Assembly (NCBI GenBank): GCA_030691545.1
Contig: JAUYEE010000018.1
Location: 1-33,158, forward strand
Source: a bacterium
GTDB taxonomy: Bacteria; Auribacterota; JABMQX01
Direction: 5' to 3'
DNA length: 33,158 bases
The notes beneath the pieces are model-generated. The model was not told where the DNA came from, searched no databases, and saw nothing but the letters and a program-made list of their open reading frames with translations. The translations under genes and the position numbers were made by a program. This document shows, piece by piece, positions 16,456 through 25,158 of the stretch (position 1 is the first letter of the stretch; each line of letters opens with the position of its first letter).

Positions 16456-17543
16456 TGCAAGTTCATCAGTTTCTCCCAGTTCTTGACCGGGGAGACGCCA
16501 TCGGCAATCACGCTCTGGCGCTGCGCAATCTCCTGCGCCGCAATGGATTTGCCTCGGAGATTTACGTCTGGCGAGCCGGCAAGGGCATGAAAGGCGAGTG
16601 CTTGCCTTACGGAAGACACCGCGAGGTTAGCTCGCCGGAGAACGTAGCGGTTCTCCATTTCTCGATTGGTTCGCCGCTTTCGGGCTACGTGAGAAGTCTG
16701 CCCGACAAGAAGGTCATGATTTACCACAATATTACTCCCGAAAAGTACTTCGTCGGGATCAGCGAGCATGTTTACCACGTGGCCAAAGCGGGCCGCAAGG
16801 AGCTGGCGTCTCTGGCGGGCTGTATGGACTTGTGCTTCTGCGACTCGGAATTCAACCGCAGAGACCTCACGGCGCTGGGTTATGAAAACGTCCACGTCGT
16901 TCCGTTACTGATGGATTTCTCTCTTTTGGACGTTCCGGCGGATGGGGGCATCCAGAACAAGTACGGCGATGGCTGGAAAAACCTCATCTTTGTCGGGAGA
17001 GTGGCTCCCAACAAGAAACAGGAGGACGTCATCCGAGTCTTCTATTATTACAAGAAGTATATTAACTCACGCAGCCGGTTGTTCGTCGTGGGGACACCTC
17101 GGCAGACGCCGCGATACCAGGTCATTTTAGAAAACCTCGTTGAACGTCTCGGTCTCACGGATGTCGTCTTCGCGGGTTCCGTCACTCAGGCGGAGCTTGT
17201 CGCCTATTACAAGATAGCCCATGCGTTTGTTTGCATGAGCGAGCACGAAGGTTTTGGCGTTCCGCTGGTGGAGGCGATGTATTACAGAGTCCCGATCATC
17301 GCGTACGACGCGGGGGCTGTGCCGGAAATTCTCGGCGGAGCCGGCGTTCTCGTTCGAGAAAAGAACCACCAGGCCATCGCGGAACTCCTCAACCTGCTCC
17401 TCGAGAACGAGGACTTCAGGTCAGAGGTCGTGCGTGCCCAGGACGCAAGGCTCGGGTATTTCAGGAATGCCGCTGCGTTTGAGAACCGCCTGCTTGACGA
17501 GATAAGAGGTGGCACGGGCTTCCGGCCCGTGAAAGAAGCATAA
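16455..17543 (+). CDS. Family 4 (GT-B) glycosyltransferase
   Basis: The 362-residue protein has a retaining GT4 C-terminal half. 'NLIFVGRVAPNKKQEDVI' starts the donor domain, and 'SEHEGFGVPLVEAMYYRVPIIAYDAGAVPEILG' is the nucleotide-sugar site with its EX7E pair. The N-terminal half ('NHALALRNLLRRNGFASEIYV', 'VMIYHNITPEKYF') is the acceptor domain. ATG 16455 is used because GGGGGAG is ~9 nt upstream. The substrate is not readable; a role in cell-surface glycan assembly is likely. It interrupts the arg cluster between argB and argD. Its last residues 'GGTGFRPVKEA' are encoded by a palindromic repeat (17509-17533) also found in the MITE-like element, so the native C-terminus has been replaced or extended. 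Confidence 0.88.
   Translation: MQVHQFLPVLDRGDAIGNHALALRNLLRRNGFASEIYVWRAGKGMKGECLPYGRHREVSSPENVAVLHFSIGSPLSGYVRSLPDKKVMIYHNITPEKYFVGISEHVYHVAKAGRKELASLAGCMDLCFCDSEFNRRDLTALGYENVHVVPLLMDFSLLDVPADGGIQNKYGDGWKNLIFVGRVAPNKKQEDVIRVFYYYKKYINSRSRLFVVGTPRQTPRYQVILENLVERLGLTDVVFAGSVTQAELVAYYKIAHAFVCMSEHEGFGVPLVEAMYYRVPIIAYDAGAVPEILGGAGVLVREKNHQAIAELLNLLLENEDFRSEVVRAQDARLGYFRNAAAFENRLLDEIRGGTGFRPVKEA
17509..17533 (+). repeat. REP-like palindrome forming the end of the glycosyltransferase gene
   Basis: The palindrome CACGGGCTTCCGGCCCGTG (17513-17531) sits in a 25-nt stretch that is identical at 24 positions to the reverse complement of 7873-7897. It codes for 'GTGFRPV' before the stop at 17541-17543. 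Confidence 0.8.
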
Positions 17544-17550
17544 CAACCGC

Positions 17551-17610
17551 CGATGAACGCCGATGAACGCAGATAAACGCCGAGCGTGTCCGTCCGTGTG
17601 CGTCTGTGTG
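17551..17610 (+). repeat. Tandem 10-mers between the glycosyltransferase gene and argD
   Basis: Three 10-mers of form (C/A)GAT(G/A)AACGC run from 17551 to 17580. After an 10-bp interval, two of form CGTC(C/T)GTGTG run from 17591 to 17610. A further GATGAACGC is at 22711-22719. The argD binding site (AAGGAG, 17628-17633) follows directly, so these repeats are in the argD leader. Confidence 0.7.
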
Positions 17611-17638
17611 CATCCGGGGTTTGAACAAAGGAGCGACA

Positions 17639-18835
17639 ATGGAACTGACCAAGACCGCCCAACAAATCATTCAGGGTTTTGACCGATTCGTCATGTCCAC
17701 CTACAAACGAAATCCCGTCGTCATCAGCCGGGCGAAAGGCTCGCGAATCTGGGACGTTGACGGGAAGGAATACCTCGACCTCTTCGCCGGGTGGGGCGTC
17801 AGCGGACTCGAGTACTGTCATCCGAAGGTAGTGGAGGCGATCCGGTCCCAGGTCGAGAAGCTCATCCACATGCCGAACAACTATTACAACGAGCTCCAGG
17901 GGAAACTCGCCCAGAAAATCGCCGAAACTTCGTTCGGCGGGAAATGTTTCTTCTGCAATAGCGGGGCGGAAGCGGTGGAAGGAGCTTTGAAGCTCGCCCG
18001 CAAATACGGCTCCTCGACGGGTCGCTACGAGGTCATCACCATGGAAAACTCCTTTCACGGCAGAACCTTCGGGGCCTTGTCCGCCACCGGCCAGGCGAAG
18101 TATCGCGAGGGCTTCGAACCCATTCTCTCCGGCTTCAAGTACGTTCCGTTCGGAGATTTTGGCGCCCTGAGAAGCGCCGTCTCTAAACAAACTTGCGCCG
18201 TCATGGTGGAACCCATTCAGGGGGAAGGCGGAATCCACGTCGCCCCCCGAGAGTATTTTCAGCAGATGAAGGACCTGTGTTCGCACCGCGATGTCCTCCT
18301 CATTTTCGATGAAGTTCAGACCGGCGTCGGCCGAACCGGCGAGTATTTCGGCTACCAACTCTATGGGGTGGAGCCGGACATCATGACCCTCGCGAAGGCG
18401 CTTGGCGGCGGCTTCCCTATTGGCGCCTTGGTCGTGCAGCAGCGACTGGCGGGAGTCCTGGTTCCCGGCAATCATGCCTCCACCTTCGGAGGCAGCCCTC
18501 TCGCCTGTGCCGCCGCTCTTGCCGTTTTCGATGCCATTGAGGAGGACAATCTCCTTGAAAATGCGAAGGCAATGGGCGCCTATTTGCAGGAGAAGCTCGA
18601 GAGCCTTAAGGTGAGACACCCCGTCATCAAGGAAGTCCGCGGCATCGGACTGATGGTCGGAGCGGAGCTAACCCAGGACGGCTCCCCCATTGCCGAACGC
18701 TGCCTGGAGAAAGGCTTGCTCATCAACTGCACGGCTGGCACAGTCCTCCGGTTTCTTCCCGCGATGACAGTTCGCCGTGAGGACATAGACCGTGGAATCG
18801 AAATCTTAGACAGTGTCTTGGAGGAGATTGCGTAA
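17639..18835 (+). CDS. argD: Acetylornithine aminotransferase
   Basis: This PLP enzyme makes N-acetylornithine from the semialdehyde and glutamate, step four of the pathway. ATG 17639 has AAGGAG five bases upstream; the product has 398 residues, the family size. Class III aminotransferase motifs are 'FFCNSGAEAVEGALKLARKYG' (phosphate binding), 'NSFHGRTFGALSATGQ', 'EPIQGEGGIHVAP', 'LIFDEVQTGVGRTG' and the PLP lysine K253 in 'TLAKALGGGFPIGA'. In organisms using the DapL lysine route there is no need for ArgD to serve also as succinyl-DAP aminotransferase, and dapL is in this window. It is the first arg gene after the glycosyltransferase interruption. Confidence 0.95.
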   Translation: MELTKTAQQIIQGFDRFVMSTYKRNPVVISRAKGSRIWDVDGKEYLDLFAGWGVSGLEYCHPKVVEAIRSQVEKLIHMPNNYYNELQGKLAQKIAETSFGGKCFFCNSGAEAVEGALKLARKYGSSTGRYEVITMENSFHGRTFGALSATGQAKYREGFEPILSGFKYVPFGDFGALRSAVSKQTCAVMVEPIQGEGGIHVAPREYFQQMKDLCSHRDVLLIFDEVQTGVGRTGEYFGYQLYGVEPDIMTLAKALGGGFPIGALVVQQRLAGVLVPGNHASTFGGSPLACAAALAVFDAIEEDNLLENAKAMGAYLQEKLESLKVRHPVIKEVRGIGLMVGAELTQDGSPIAERCLEKGLLINCTAGTVLRFLPAMTVRREDIDRGIEILDSVLEEIA

Positions 18836-18874
18836 CTGGGAGAGGGGCTAACCACAACGACACGCATCAGCGAA

Positions 18875-18900
18875 GATGCAGGCGAGACGCCTGCGCTACA
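18875..18900 (+). repeat. Triloop hairpin of the GCATCTTGC family
   Basis: GCAGGC-GAGAC-GCCTGC (18878-18894), followed by GCTACA, matches 24 of 26 bases of 31564-31589. The two differences lie at pairing positions next to the loop (A-T changed to G-C), so the stem is kept. Confidence 0.8.
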
Positions 18901-18918
18901 GCACAAAGAGAGAATGAA

Positions 18919-19887
18919 ATGAAAAAGGACCTCGTCTCGATTGCCGACTTGACAAAAGATGATACCGAGCGGATTCTTGACCTCGCTGCTCAGTTGAAGA
19001 AGAATCCCGCCTTCCGGCGGGACCTGGAAGGGAAAACACTCGCTTTAGTTTTCGAGAAGCCTTCCCTCCGCACGCGGTTGGCTTTCGAGGTCGGAATGGC
19101 CCAACTGGGCGGATACGCCGTTTACCTCAGTCAGGGAGACATCGCGCCGGGGCGGCGGGAGTCCGTCTCGGATATCGCAAGAAACCTCGAACGATGGGTT
19201 GACGGCATCGCCGCCCGGACGTTCCACCACAGCACCGTCAGGGACCTCGCGGCGAACTCCAGGGTGTCCGTCATCAATGCCCTTTCCGACCGCGAGCATC
19301 CCTCGCAGGTTCTCGCAGATTTCCTGACCATCCGCGAGAAGAAGGGCGACCTTTCGAAGGTCCGGCTGGCTTATTTAGGCGATGTGAACAACGTCTGCCG
19401 GTCTCTGATGATGCTGTCTTCCTTAATGGGCACTTCCCTGGTCGTCGCGGCTCCGGCAGAGGACGTGGAAGCTTTCTCCGCCGAACCCGCCGAGGACTTG
19501 CATGAGGGTGAGGCTCTTGCGGCTGCCCTCAAGGACGTCGAGTTCCACACCGACGGCAATCCCCGCCGTGCGGTGAGGGACGCAGATGTCATCTACACCG
19601 ACGTCTGGGTGAGCATGGGCGAAGAAGACCGCGCCGACCAGAAAAGAAAGAAGCTCAAGGGCTACCAGGTCAACGCGAAAGTCCTTGCCGCGGCAAAGGC
19701 CGATGCTATCTTTATGCATTGCCTCCCCGCAAAACGAAACCAGGAGGTCACCGACGAAGTCCTCGACGGCCCCCATTCCGTGGTTTTCGACCAGGCGGAG
19801 AATCGCCTTCACGTGATGAAGGCTCTCCTGTTGCTGCTTCTGGGCGGCCGTATGGAAAAGGCCCCAAAACGACAGCGCGTTCGGTAG
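18919..19887 (+). CDS. argF: Ornithine carbamoyltransferase
   Basis: ArgF joins carbamoyl phosphate and ornithine to citrulline. The 322-residue protein has the carbamoyl-phosphate loop SLRTR at 49-53, 'ARTFHHSTVRDLA', the ornithine-loop SMG in 'YTDVWVSMGEEDR' and 'FMHCLPAKRNQEVTDEVLDG'. The usual HPCQ motif reads HPSQ here (127-130), with serine in place of cysteine. Combined with the SMG loop it is assigned as ornithine rather than aspartate carbamoyltransferase. GAGAG precedes ATG 18919. A 26-nt hairpin repeat lies in the 83-nt gap after argD. The basic tail 'EKAPKRQRVR' extends past the usual end. Confidence 0.94.
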   Translation: MKKDLVSIADLTKDDTERILDLAAQLKKNPAFRRDLEGKTLALVFEKPSLRTRLAFEVGMAQLGGYAVYLSQGDIAPGRRESVSDIARNLERWVDGIAARTFHHSTVRDLAANSRVSVINALSDREHPSQVLADFLTIREKKGDLSKVRLAYLGDVNNVCRSLMMLSSLMGTSLVVAAPAEDVEAFSAEPAEDLHEGEALAAALKDVEFHTDGNPRRAVRDADVIYTDVWVSMGEEDRADQKRKKLKGYQVNAKVLAAAKADAIFMHCLPAKRNQEVTDEVLDGPHSVVFDQAENRLHVMKALLLLLLGGRMEKAPKRQRVR

Positions 19888-19923
19888 CGTGTAAATCGGA
19901 AAAAGTGGCGTGGAGAAGAAACT

Positions 19924-21114
19924 ATGAAAATCGTCCTTGCATATTCGGGCGGTCTTGACACGTCCGTCATCCTCAAGTGGCTAATCAACAACTACAAGGC
20001 AGAAGTAATCGCCTTTGTCGCCGACATCGGTCAGCCCGAAAACCTCCGGAAGGTTCAGAAAAAGGCCCTCGACACGGGCGCCAGCAAGGTTTATGTCGAG
20101 GATTTGAAAGAGGAGTTCGTTCGGGATTTCGTCTTTCCCATGTTCCGGGCGAACGCCATCTATGAGGGCATGTACCTGCTCGGCACCTCGATCGCTCGCC
20201 CGCTTATCGCCAAAGGGCAGGTCGCTGTCGCACGAAGGGAAAAAGCCGACACCGTCTCTCACGGCGCCACCGGAAAGGGAAACGACCAGGTGCGCTTCGA
20301 GTTGACCTACGCAGCGCTGGCTCCCGACCTGAAAGTCATCGCCCCCTGGCGAGAATGGGAATTGCGCTCACGCAGCGACATGATTCGTTACGCGAAGGAA
20401 AACGGCATACCCGTAACCGCCACGAAGCAAAAGCCGTACAGCATTGACCAGAACATGCTCCACACCAGCTACGAAGGAGGAATCTTGGAGGACCCTTGGA
20501 GCGAGCCTCCCTCGGACATGTTCCTGACCACGGTCTCCCCGGAACAGGCGCCGGACAGACCCGCGCAGATCACCGTTGAGTTCGAGAAAGGCACCCCTGT
20601 TGCGGTCAACAGCCGCAAGTACACTCCCGCCCGCCTGCTGATGAAGCTCAACCAAATCGGTGCGCAAAACGGAGTCGGACGGGTGGACGTCGTCGAGGAC
20701 CGCTTCGTCGGAATGAAATCGCGCGGCGTGTATGAGACGCCCGGCGGGACAATTCTCCACGTCGCTCACCGCGCCATGGAATCCATCACCATGGACCGGG
20801 AAGTCATGCACATTCGGGACTCTCTCATCCCGAAGTTCTCGCAGCTCATCTACAACGGTTTCTGGTTCTCGCCGGAGATGGATGTTTTGCGAGCGCTCGT
20901 CGAGGAAACGCAGAAGGACGTAACCGGCACTGTTCGTTTGAAGGTCTACAAGGGCAATGTGACGGTCACCGGACGAAAATCTCCCCTCTCGCTTTACAGG
21001 GAAGATGTTGTTACTTTTGAGGCAGACAAAGTGTATGACCAGAGCAAGGCGACCGGTTTCATAGACCTCAACGCGCTTCGTCTGCGCATTCGCGCCCGGC
21101 GCGGACGCCGATAG
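19924..21114 (+). CDS. argG: Argininosuccinate synthase
   Basis: ArgG condenses citrulline and aspartate using ATP. The 396-residue protein begins with the N-type PP-loop '[20 protein letters not shown]'. It continues with '[21 protein letters not shown]', '[20 protein letters not shown]', '[20 protein letters not shown]' and 'LMDREVMH'-type segments as in the bacterial short-form enzymes. The start is supported by GGAG about 10 bases upstream and by family alignment. The gene lies 36 nt after argF and is followed by a 101-nt gap without a terminator. Confidence 0.96.
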   Translation: MKIVLAYSGGLDTSVILKWLINNYKAEVIAFVADIGQPENLRKVQKKALDTGASKVYVEDLKEEFVRDFVFPMFRANAIYEGMYLLGTSIARPLIAKGQVAVARREKADTVSHGATGKGNDQVRFELTYAALAPDLKVIAPWREWELRSRSDMIRYAKENGIPVTATKQKPYSIDQNMLHTSYEGGILEDPWSEPPSDMFLTTVSPEQAPDRPAQITVEFEKGTPVAVNSRKYTPARLLMKLNQIGAQNGVGRVDVVEDRFVGMKSRGVYETPGGTILHVAHRAMESITMDREVMHIRDSLIPKFSQLIYNGFWFSPEMDVLRALVEETQKDVTGTVRLKVYKGNVTVTGRKSPLSLYREDVVTFEADKVYDQSKATGFIDLNALRLRIRARRGRR

Positions 21115-21215
21115 GAGAAGACCAGGGGGAAAGGAAACAGAAAACAGGGTCGGCGCGCTGAGGGCGTCCGGGCAGGAAACGTGAAAGACGCGCTCCTGGT
21201 GTTCGAGGCCAGCAG

Positions 21216-22613
21216 ATGAAGAAAAAATCTTCTAACAAACTCTGGGGCGGAAGGTTTTCGGAGGGAGCTCATCCTCTCTTGGAGGAGTACACGGCTTCGG
21301 TCCATTTCGATTGCCGTCTCGCTCCCTATGACATTCGCGGCAGCATCGCCCATGCGAAGATGCTCCACAAAATCGGTCTGCTTTCCAGCCGAGAGAAAAA
21401 CGCCCTTGTTCGCGGACTGAAGGAGATCGAGCGAGAAATCGAGAAAGGGACGTTCCGGTTTGACCCCTCCCTCGAAGACGTGCACATGAACGTCGAGGCA
21501 CGCCTCACGGAGAAAGTCGGCGAGGCCGGCAAGAAGCTCCATACCGCTCGCTCCCGCAACGACCAGGTCGCCCTGGACTTTCGCATGTACGTCAAGGAGC
21601 AGATCGAGCAGGTCACGGCGCACCTGCACGCGCTTCAGCAGACGCTGCTTGGCCTGGCGGAGCGAAACCGCGAGGTCATTTTCCCAGGCTATACACATCT
21701 TCAGCAGGCACAGCCAGTTTTGCTCGCGCATCACATTCTTGCTTACGTCTGCATGTTTGAGCGCGACAAGGAGCGCTTGCGCGATGCATATCGTCGAACC
21801 GACGTTATGCCCTTAGGTAGCGGCGCCCTCGCGGGCACGTCCATCCCCATTGACCGCGAATTCGTCGCGAAGGAACTCGGTTTTTCTCGAATCAGCGACA
21901 ACAGTATGGATGCCGTCAGCGACAGGGATTTTGCCATCGAGTACTTGAGCGCCCTGACGCTGATCGGAGTTCACCTGTCGAGGCTGGCAGAAGAGCTGGT
22001 CCTCTGGTCCTCCTCGGAGTTCGGGTTCATCGAGATAGGCGACGCGTTCTGCACCGGCAGCAGCATGCTCCCGCAGAAGAAGAATCCCGATATTGCGGAG
22101 CTTGCCCGCGGGAAGACCGGCCGGCTCCTGGGCAGTCTCGTCTCCTTAGTCACGACGATGAAGGGCCTTCCTTTGAGCTATAATCGTGACATGCAAGAGG
22201 ACAAACTGCCCGTTTTTGAGTCCACCGACATCGTCAAGGCGACACTCGAGGTGTTCGCTGCCATGATGGAGACGGTGAAGGTCAAGGAGGAATCCCTCGC
22301 TCGCGCGATGAAGGGGGGCTACCTTCAAGCGGTGGACCTCGCCGAATACCTCGTCAAGAAGGGACTTCCCTTCCGCGAGAGCCACAACGTCGTCGGCAAG
22401 CTCGTCGCCTACGCCATTGAGAAAAGGAAGGGATTGGACGCTCTGACCGGCGAAGAGCTTCGCCAGTTCAGTCCGCTGTTTGCGGAGGATGCGCTTCGCC
22501 TGACGGACCCGGCTGCATCGGTGCGCAGCAAAACGTCCTATGGCGGAACATCTCCGGGGTCGGTCGCAGCCCAAATCCGGTCCTGGGAAAACCGCCTGTC
22601 AAGGAAAAGATAG
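21216..22613 (+). CDS. argH: Argininosuccinate lyase
   Basis: ArgH splits argininosuccinate into arginine and fumarate, the last step. The 465-residue protein opens with 'KLWGGRFSEGAHPLLEEYTASVHFD' and contains 'EDVHMNVEARLTEKVGEAGKKLHTARSRNDQVALD' in pieces typical of the fumarase/aspartase superfamily. The signature loop is 'GSSMLPQKKNPDIAE', with the catalytic serine in the GSS. 'GYTHLQQAQPVLLAHH' holds the conserved histidine. GAGG lies 8 nt before ATG 21216. It ends the arginine set; the following 461 bp have no gene. Confidence 0.96.
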   Translation: MKKKSSNKLWGGRFSEGAHPLLEEYTASVHFDCRLAPYDIRGSIAHAKMLHKIGLLSSREKNALVRGLKEIEREIEKGTFRFDPSLEDVHMNVEARLTEKVGEAGKKLHTARSRNDQVALDFRMYVKEQIEQVTAHLHALQQTLLGLAERNREVIFPGYTHLQQAQPVLLAHHILAYVCMFERDKERLRDAYRRTDVMPLGSGALAGTSIPIDREFVAKELGFSRISDNSMDAVSDRDFAIEYLSALTLIGVHLSRLAEELVLWSSSEFGFIEIGDAFCTGSSMLPQKKNPDIAELARGKTGRLLGSLVSLVTTMKGLPLSYNRDMQEDKLPVFESTDIVKATLEVFAAMMETVKVKEESLARAMKGGYLQAVDLAEYLVKKGLPFRESHNVVGKLVAYAIEKRKGLDALTGEELRQFSPLFAEDALRLTDPAASVRSKTSYGGTSPGSVAAQIRSWENRLSRKR

Positions 22614-23074
22614 CTCCTCAATGAGAATCCAAACCACGAAGACACAAAGGCACAAAAGGGAATTGACGATTGCGGATTTCAGATTGCGGATTTTCCAAGA
22701 GAAAACCGCAGATGAACGCACATGTAGCAACAGGAGGAATGGATAAAACCACGAAGAACACGAAGGGCACGAAGGGACGAACCGCACAGCACGCGGCCGC
22801 ACGCTCCGGCGAGGTCGTGAAGGCAAGGCGAGCCTAAAGGAATGGCGGGCCGATGATCCGCTGCATTTATGAAATTCGTCGTAAGAAAAGGCACTTCCGG
22901 GGTGAAAAACCTTCCGAAAGGGTCCAGAGTAGACGGGGGGGATATGGGGAACGCGAGGGCATGGCTTTAAAAAAGGCTTGCCGCTCAAGTGTACAGGAAT
23001 CTTTTTAGACCGGCAGATTGACACCGGTGCGGGAGGGCCGCACCCGCGCAACAACGCAACACAAGGAGAGACCC
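22614..23074. other. Repeat-rich gap after argH
   Basis: This 461-bp stretch has no supported gene. It holds two related copies of a CCACGAAG-ACAC-AAGG-CAC-AAGG type repeat (22634-22658 and 22749-22776), two tandem copies of GATTGCGGATTT (22668-22679 and 22682-22693), one GATGAACGC unit, and a hairpin GTGCGG-GAGGG-CCGCAC (23027-23043). No convincing promoter or terminator is visible. Confidence 0.6.
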
Positions 23075-23728
23075 GTGAGTAACCGGGCGAGAGCTATCGC
23101 CGCCCTCGGGATAGCGACGATTCTGGTGGTGTTGGCGGCACAGATTGTAGTCGCATATAGACGGAATAGGCTGCTTCACGTGGCCGCGGCCAGAGGCGAT
23201 AAGGACATGGTTGAGTACCTGATTAGCAAGGGGCGGGACGCGAACAGCAGGGACAAGTACGAAGCCACGCCGCTTCACTGGGCCGCGGCCGAGGGACACA
23301 ACCAGATAGTCAAGTACTTGGTCAGCAAGGGCGCGGACGTGAACGCGAGGGACAAGGACGGAGCCACGCCGCTTCACGCGGCCGCCTTGCGCGGCCACAA
23401 GGACATAACCGGGTACCTGATCGGCAAGGGCGCGGACGTCAACGCGAGGGACAAATTCGACTTCATGCCGCTTGACTGGGCCGCGGCCCCTCGGCACCGC
23501 GGTATGGAGGCGGCCGTTCGGAAGCGCAGTAGCGACATAATCGACTACCTGATCAGGAAGGGCGCGGACATCGCCCCGTCGCGCTGGAACGGCCGCACGC
23601 CGCCGCTCTGGGCCACGCCCAGGGGGCGCAAGGACCTGGAGAAGCTTCTTCGGCGATACGGATGGACCCCACCTCGGTCAGACGCTCGTAGTCCACAGCG
23701 CAAGGACTTGGAGAAGCTTCTTTGGTGA
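23075..23728 (+). CDS. Membrane-anchored ankyrin-repeat protein, 3' end altered by duplication
   Basis: The 217-residue product starts at GTG 23075, with AAGGAG six bases before it. An N-terminal membrane anchor (about residues 7-28, 'AIAALGIATILVVLAAQIVV') precedes four to five ankyrin repeats such as 'GATPLHAAALRGHKDITGYL' and 'IGKGADVNARDK'. Ankyrin domains bind proteins; the partner is unknown. The last 33 residues come from a 72-bp-spaced duplication: 'RKDLEKLLRRYGW' recurs as 'RKDLEKLLW-stop'. In the second copy CGG and CGA have become TGG and TGA, creating the stop. The gene sits alone between argH and lysA and is an accessory insertion by context. Confidence 0.82.
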   Translation: MSNRARAIAALGIATILVVLAAQIVVAYRRNRLLHVAAARGDKDMVEYLISKGRDANSRDKYEATPLHWAAAEGHNQIVKYLVSKGADVNARDKDGATPLHAAALRGHKDITGYLIGKGADVNARDKFDFMPLDWAAAPRHRGMEAAVRKRSSDIIDYLIRKGADIAPSRWNGRTPPLWATPRGRKDLEKLLRRYGWTPPRSDARSPQRKDLEKLLW

Positions 23729-23733
23729 TACGG
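23626..23733 (+). repeat. Two 36-bp direct repeats at the end of the ankyrin gene
   Basis: Copies at 23626-23661 and 23698-23733 are 72 bp apart and match at 33 of 36 bases. All three differences read C in the first copy and T in the second. Confidence 0.9.
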
Positions 23734-23828
23734 CGCGAGCCAGTAGTGGGGCAAAATAGCTTTTCGGCACAAGCCCGCAGGAGAACAGCAGAACAGGAGA
23801 CCTCCAGATCAGGAGAGCAGGAGAGCAG

Positions 23829-25106
23829 ATGGACATGTTCGACTTCAAGAATGGACGGCTGTTCTGCGAGGATGTGGACGTCAACACCATCGCGGAGCAG
23901 GTTGGCACGCCTGTTTTCATCTACAGTGCGGGCACCATCCTCGACCATTTCGACAAGGTGGATAGAGCATGGGGCGAAGTCCCTCACTTAATCTGCTATG
24001 CCGTCAAAGCCAACTCCAACGTCGCCATCCTGCGTCTCCTTGTCAATCACGGGGCAGGAATGGAAGTGGTTTCGCAGGGGGAGTTGTTCCGCAGCCTTCA
24101 GGCGGGGGCGGACCCTCAGAAAATCGTCTTCACGGGCGTTGGCAAAACCACCGCGGAAATGGAATATGCCCTTCGGCACGACATTTTCCTGTTCGCGGTG
24201 GAGTCGCTCCCTGAGTTGCTCCGTCTGAACGACGTTGCCTCCGCCCTCGGCAAAACGGCACGGTTCGCCGTACGCCTCAATCCGGACGTGGACCCCCATA
24301 CCCACGCCCACATCACCACGGGAAGGGCAGTCAACAAGTTCGGCCTCGACCCGGATTCCACAATCGAAGCGTACAAGCGAGCGAAGGAGTTGTCGAATGT
24401 TGTCCCGGTTGGAATCCACATGCACCTCGGCTCTCAGATCGTCTCGGGCCGACCCTATATCGAGGCGGTGCAGAAAATGCTCGCCGTGGTCGAGCGCCTG
24501 GACCAACTGGGAACGAAGATAGAGTATCTCGACCTCGGCGGAGGCATGGGATTGATTTACCGCGACGAGCAACCCTGCACCGCGGACGAGTTGATCGGCG
24601 AAATTAAGCCTCTCGTCAAGGACCTCGGCATGACCATCATCATGGAACCCGGACGGTTCGTCGTCGGCAATGGGGGAATCCTTGTGACGCAGGTTCAGTA
24701 CGTCAAGGAGGGGCCCGTCAAACGATTTGTCGTGGTGGACGCGGGGATGAACGACCTGATCCGCCCCGCGCTCTACGGAGCCTATCATCGAATTCTCTCG
24801 ACGCGGAATGTCGGGCCGGAGATGATCGTAGCCGACGTCGTGGGGCCAATGTGCGAGTCCGGCGACACCTTTGCGAAAGACAGGAGAATCCCCGCTGTGA
24901 GATCTGGCGACTACCTATCCATCATGACGGCGGGGGCCTATGCATCGAGCATGAGCTCGGAGTACAATTCTCGTCCGAAGTGCGCCGAGGTGTTGGTCCG
25001 CGGCGACCAGTTCTTCACCATTCGCCACAGGGCGACACTGGACAACCTTCTCTGCAATGAGGAAATTCCCGACTTCCTCGGCCAGCCTTTGCCGGAGAAG
25101 ACATAG
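23829..25106 (+). CDS. lysA: Diaminopimelate decarboxylase
   Basis: LysA decarboxylates meso-diaminopimelate to lysine, the last step of the pathway. The 425-residue PLP enzyme has the fold-type III barrel with the Schiff-base lysine K60 in 'ICYAVKANSNVAIL'. It also has 'GIHMHLGSQI', the phosphate-binding 'LDLGGGMGL', 'EPGRFVV' and the active-site cysteine in 'GPMCESGDTFAKDR' donated across the dimer. ATG 23829 follows AGGAG by 5 nt. The upstream 50 bases contain four AGGAG motifs in near-repeated purine-rich units. It leads the lysA-dapF-dapA-dapB group. Confidence 0.96.
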   Translation: MDMFDFKNGRLFCEDVDVNTIAEQVGTPVFIYSAGTILDHFDKVDRAWGEVPHLICYAVKANSNVAILRLLVNHGAGMEVVSQGELFRSLQAGADPQKIVFTGVGKTTAEMEYALRHDIFLFAVESLPELLRLNDVASALGKTARFAVRLNPDVDPHTHAHITTGRAVNKFGLDPDSTIEAYKRAKELSNVVPVGIHMHLGSQIVSGRPYIEAVQKMLAVVERLDQLGTKIEYLDLGGGMGLIYRDEQPCTADELIGEIKPLVKDLGMTIIMEPGRFVVGNGGILVTQVQYVKEGPVKRFVVVDAGMNDLIRPALYGAYHRILSTRNVGPEMIVADVVGPMCESGDTFAKDRRIPAVRSGDYLSIMTAGAYASSMSSEYNSRPKCAEVLVRGDQFFTIRHRATLDNLLCNEEIPDFLGQPLPEKT

Positions 25107-25158
25107 GAAAGGAAGAAGGGCAGGCTCGAAGCCCGCAACACAAGAGGAGAGCGATGCC

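Noticed and set aside
17282..18619. A 445-codon minus-strand frame opposite argD
   Set aside because: It mirrors argD codon structure and part of it translates repeat sequence; no domain is recognisable.
23988..24788. A 266-codon minus-strand frame opposite lysA
   Set aside because: It is a shadow of lysA with no independent support.
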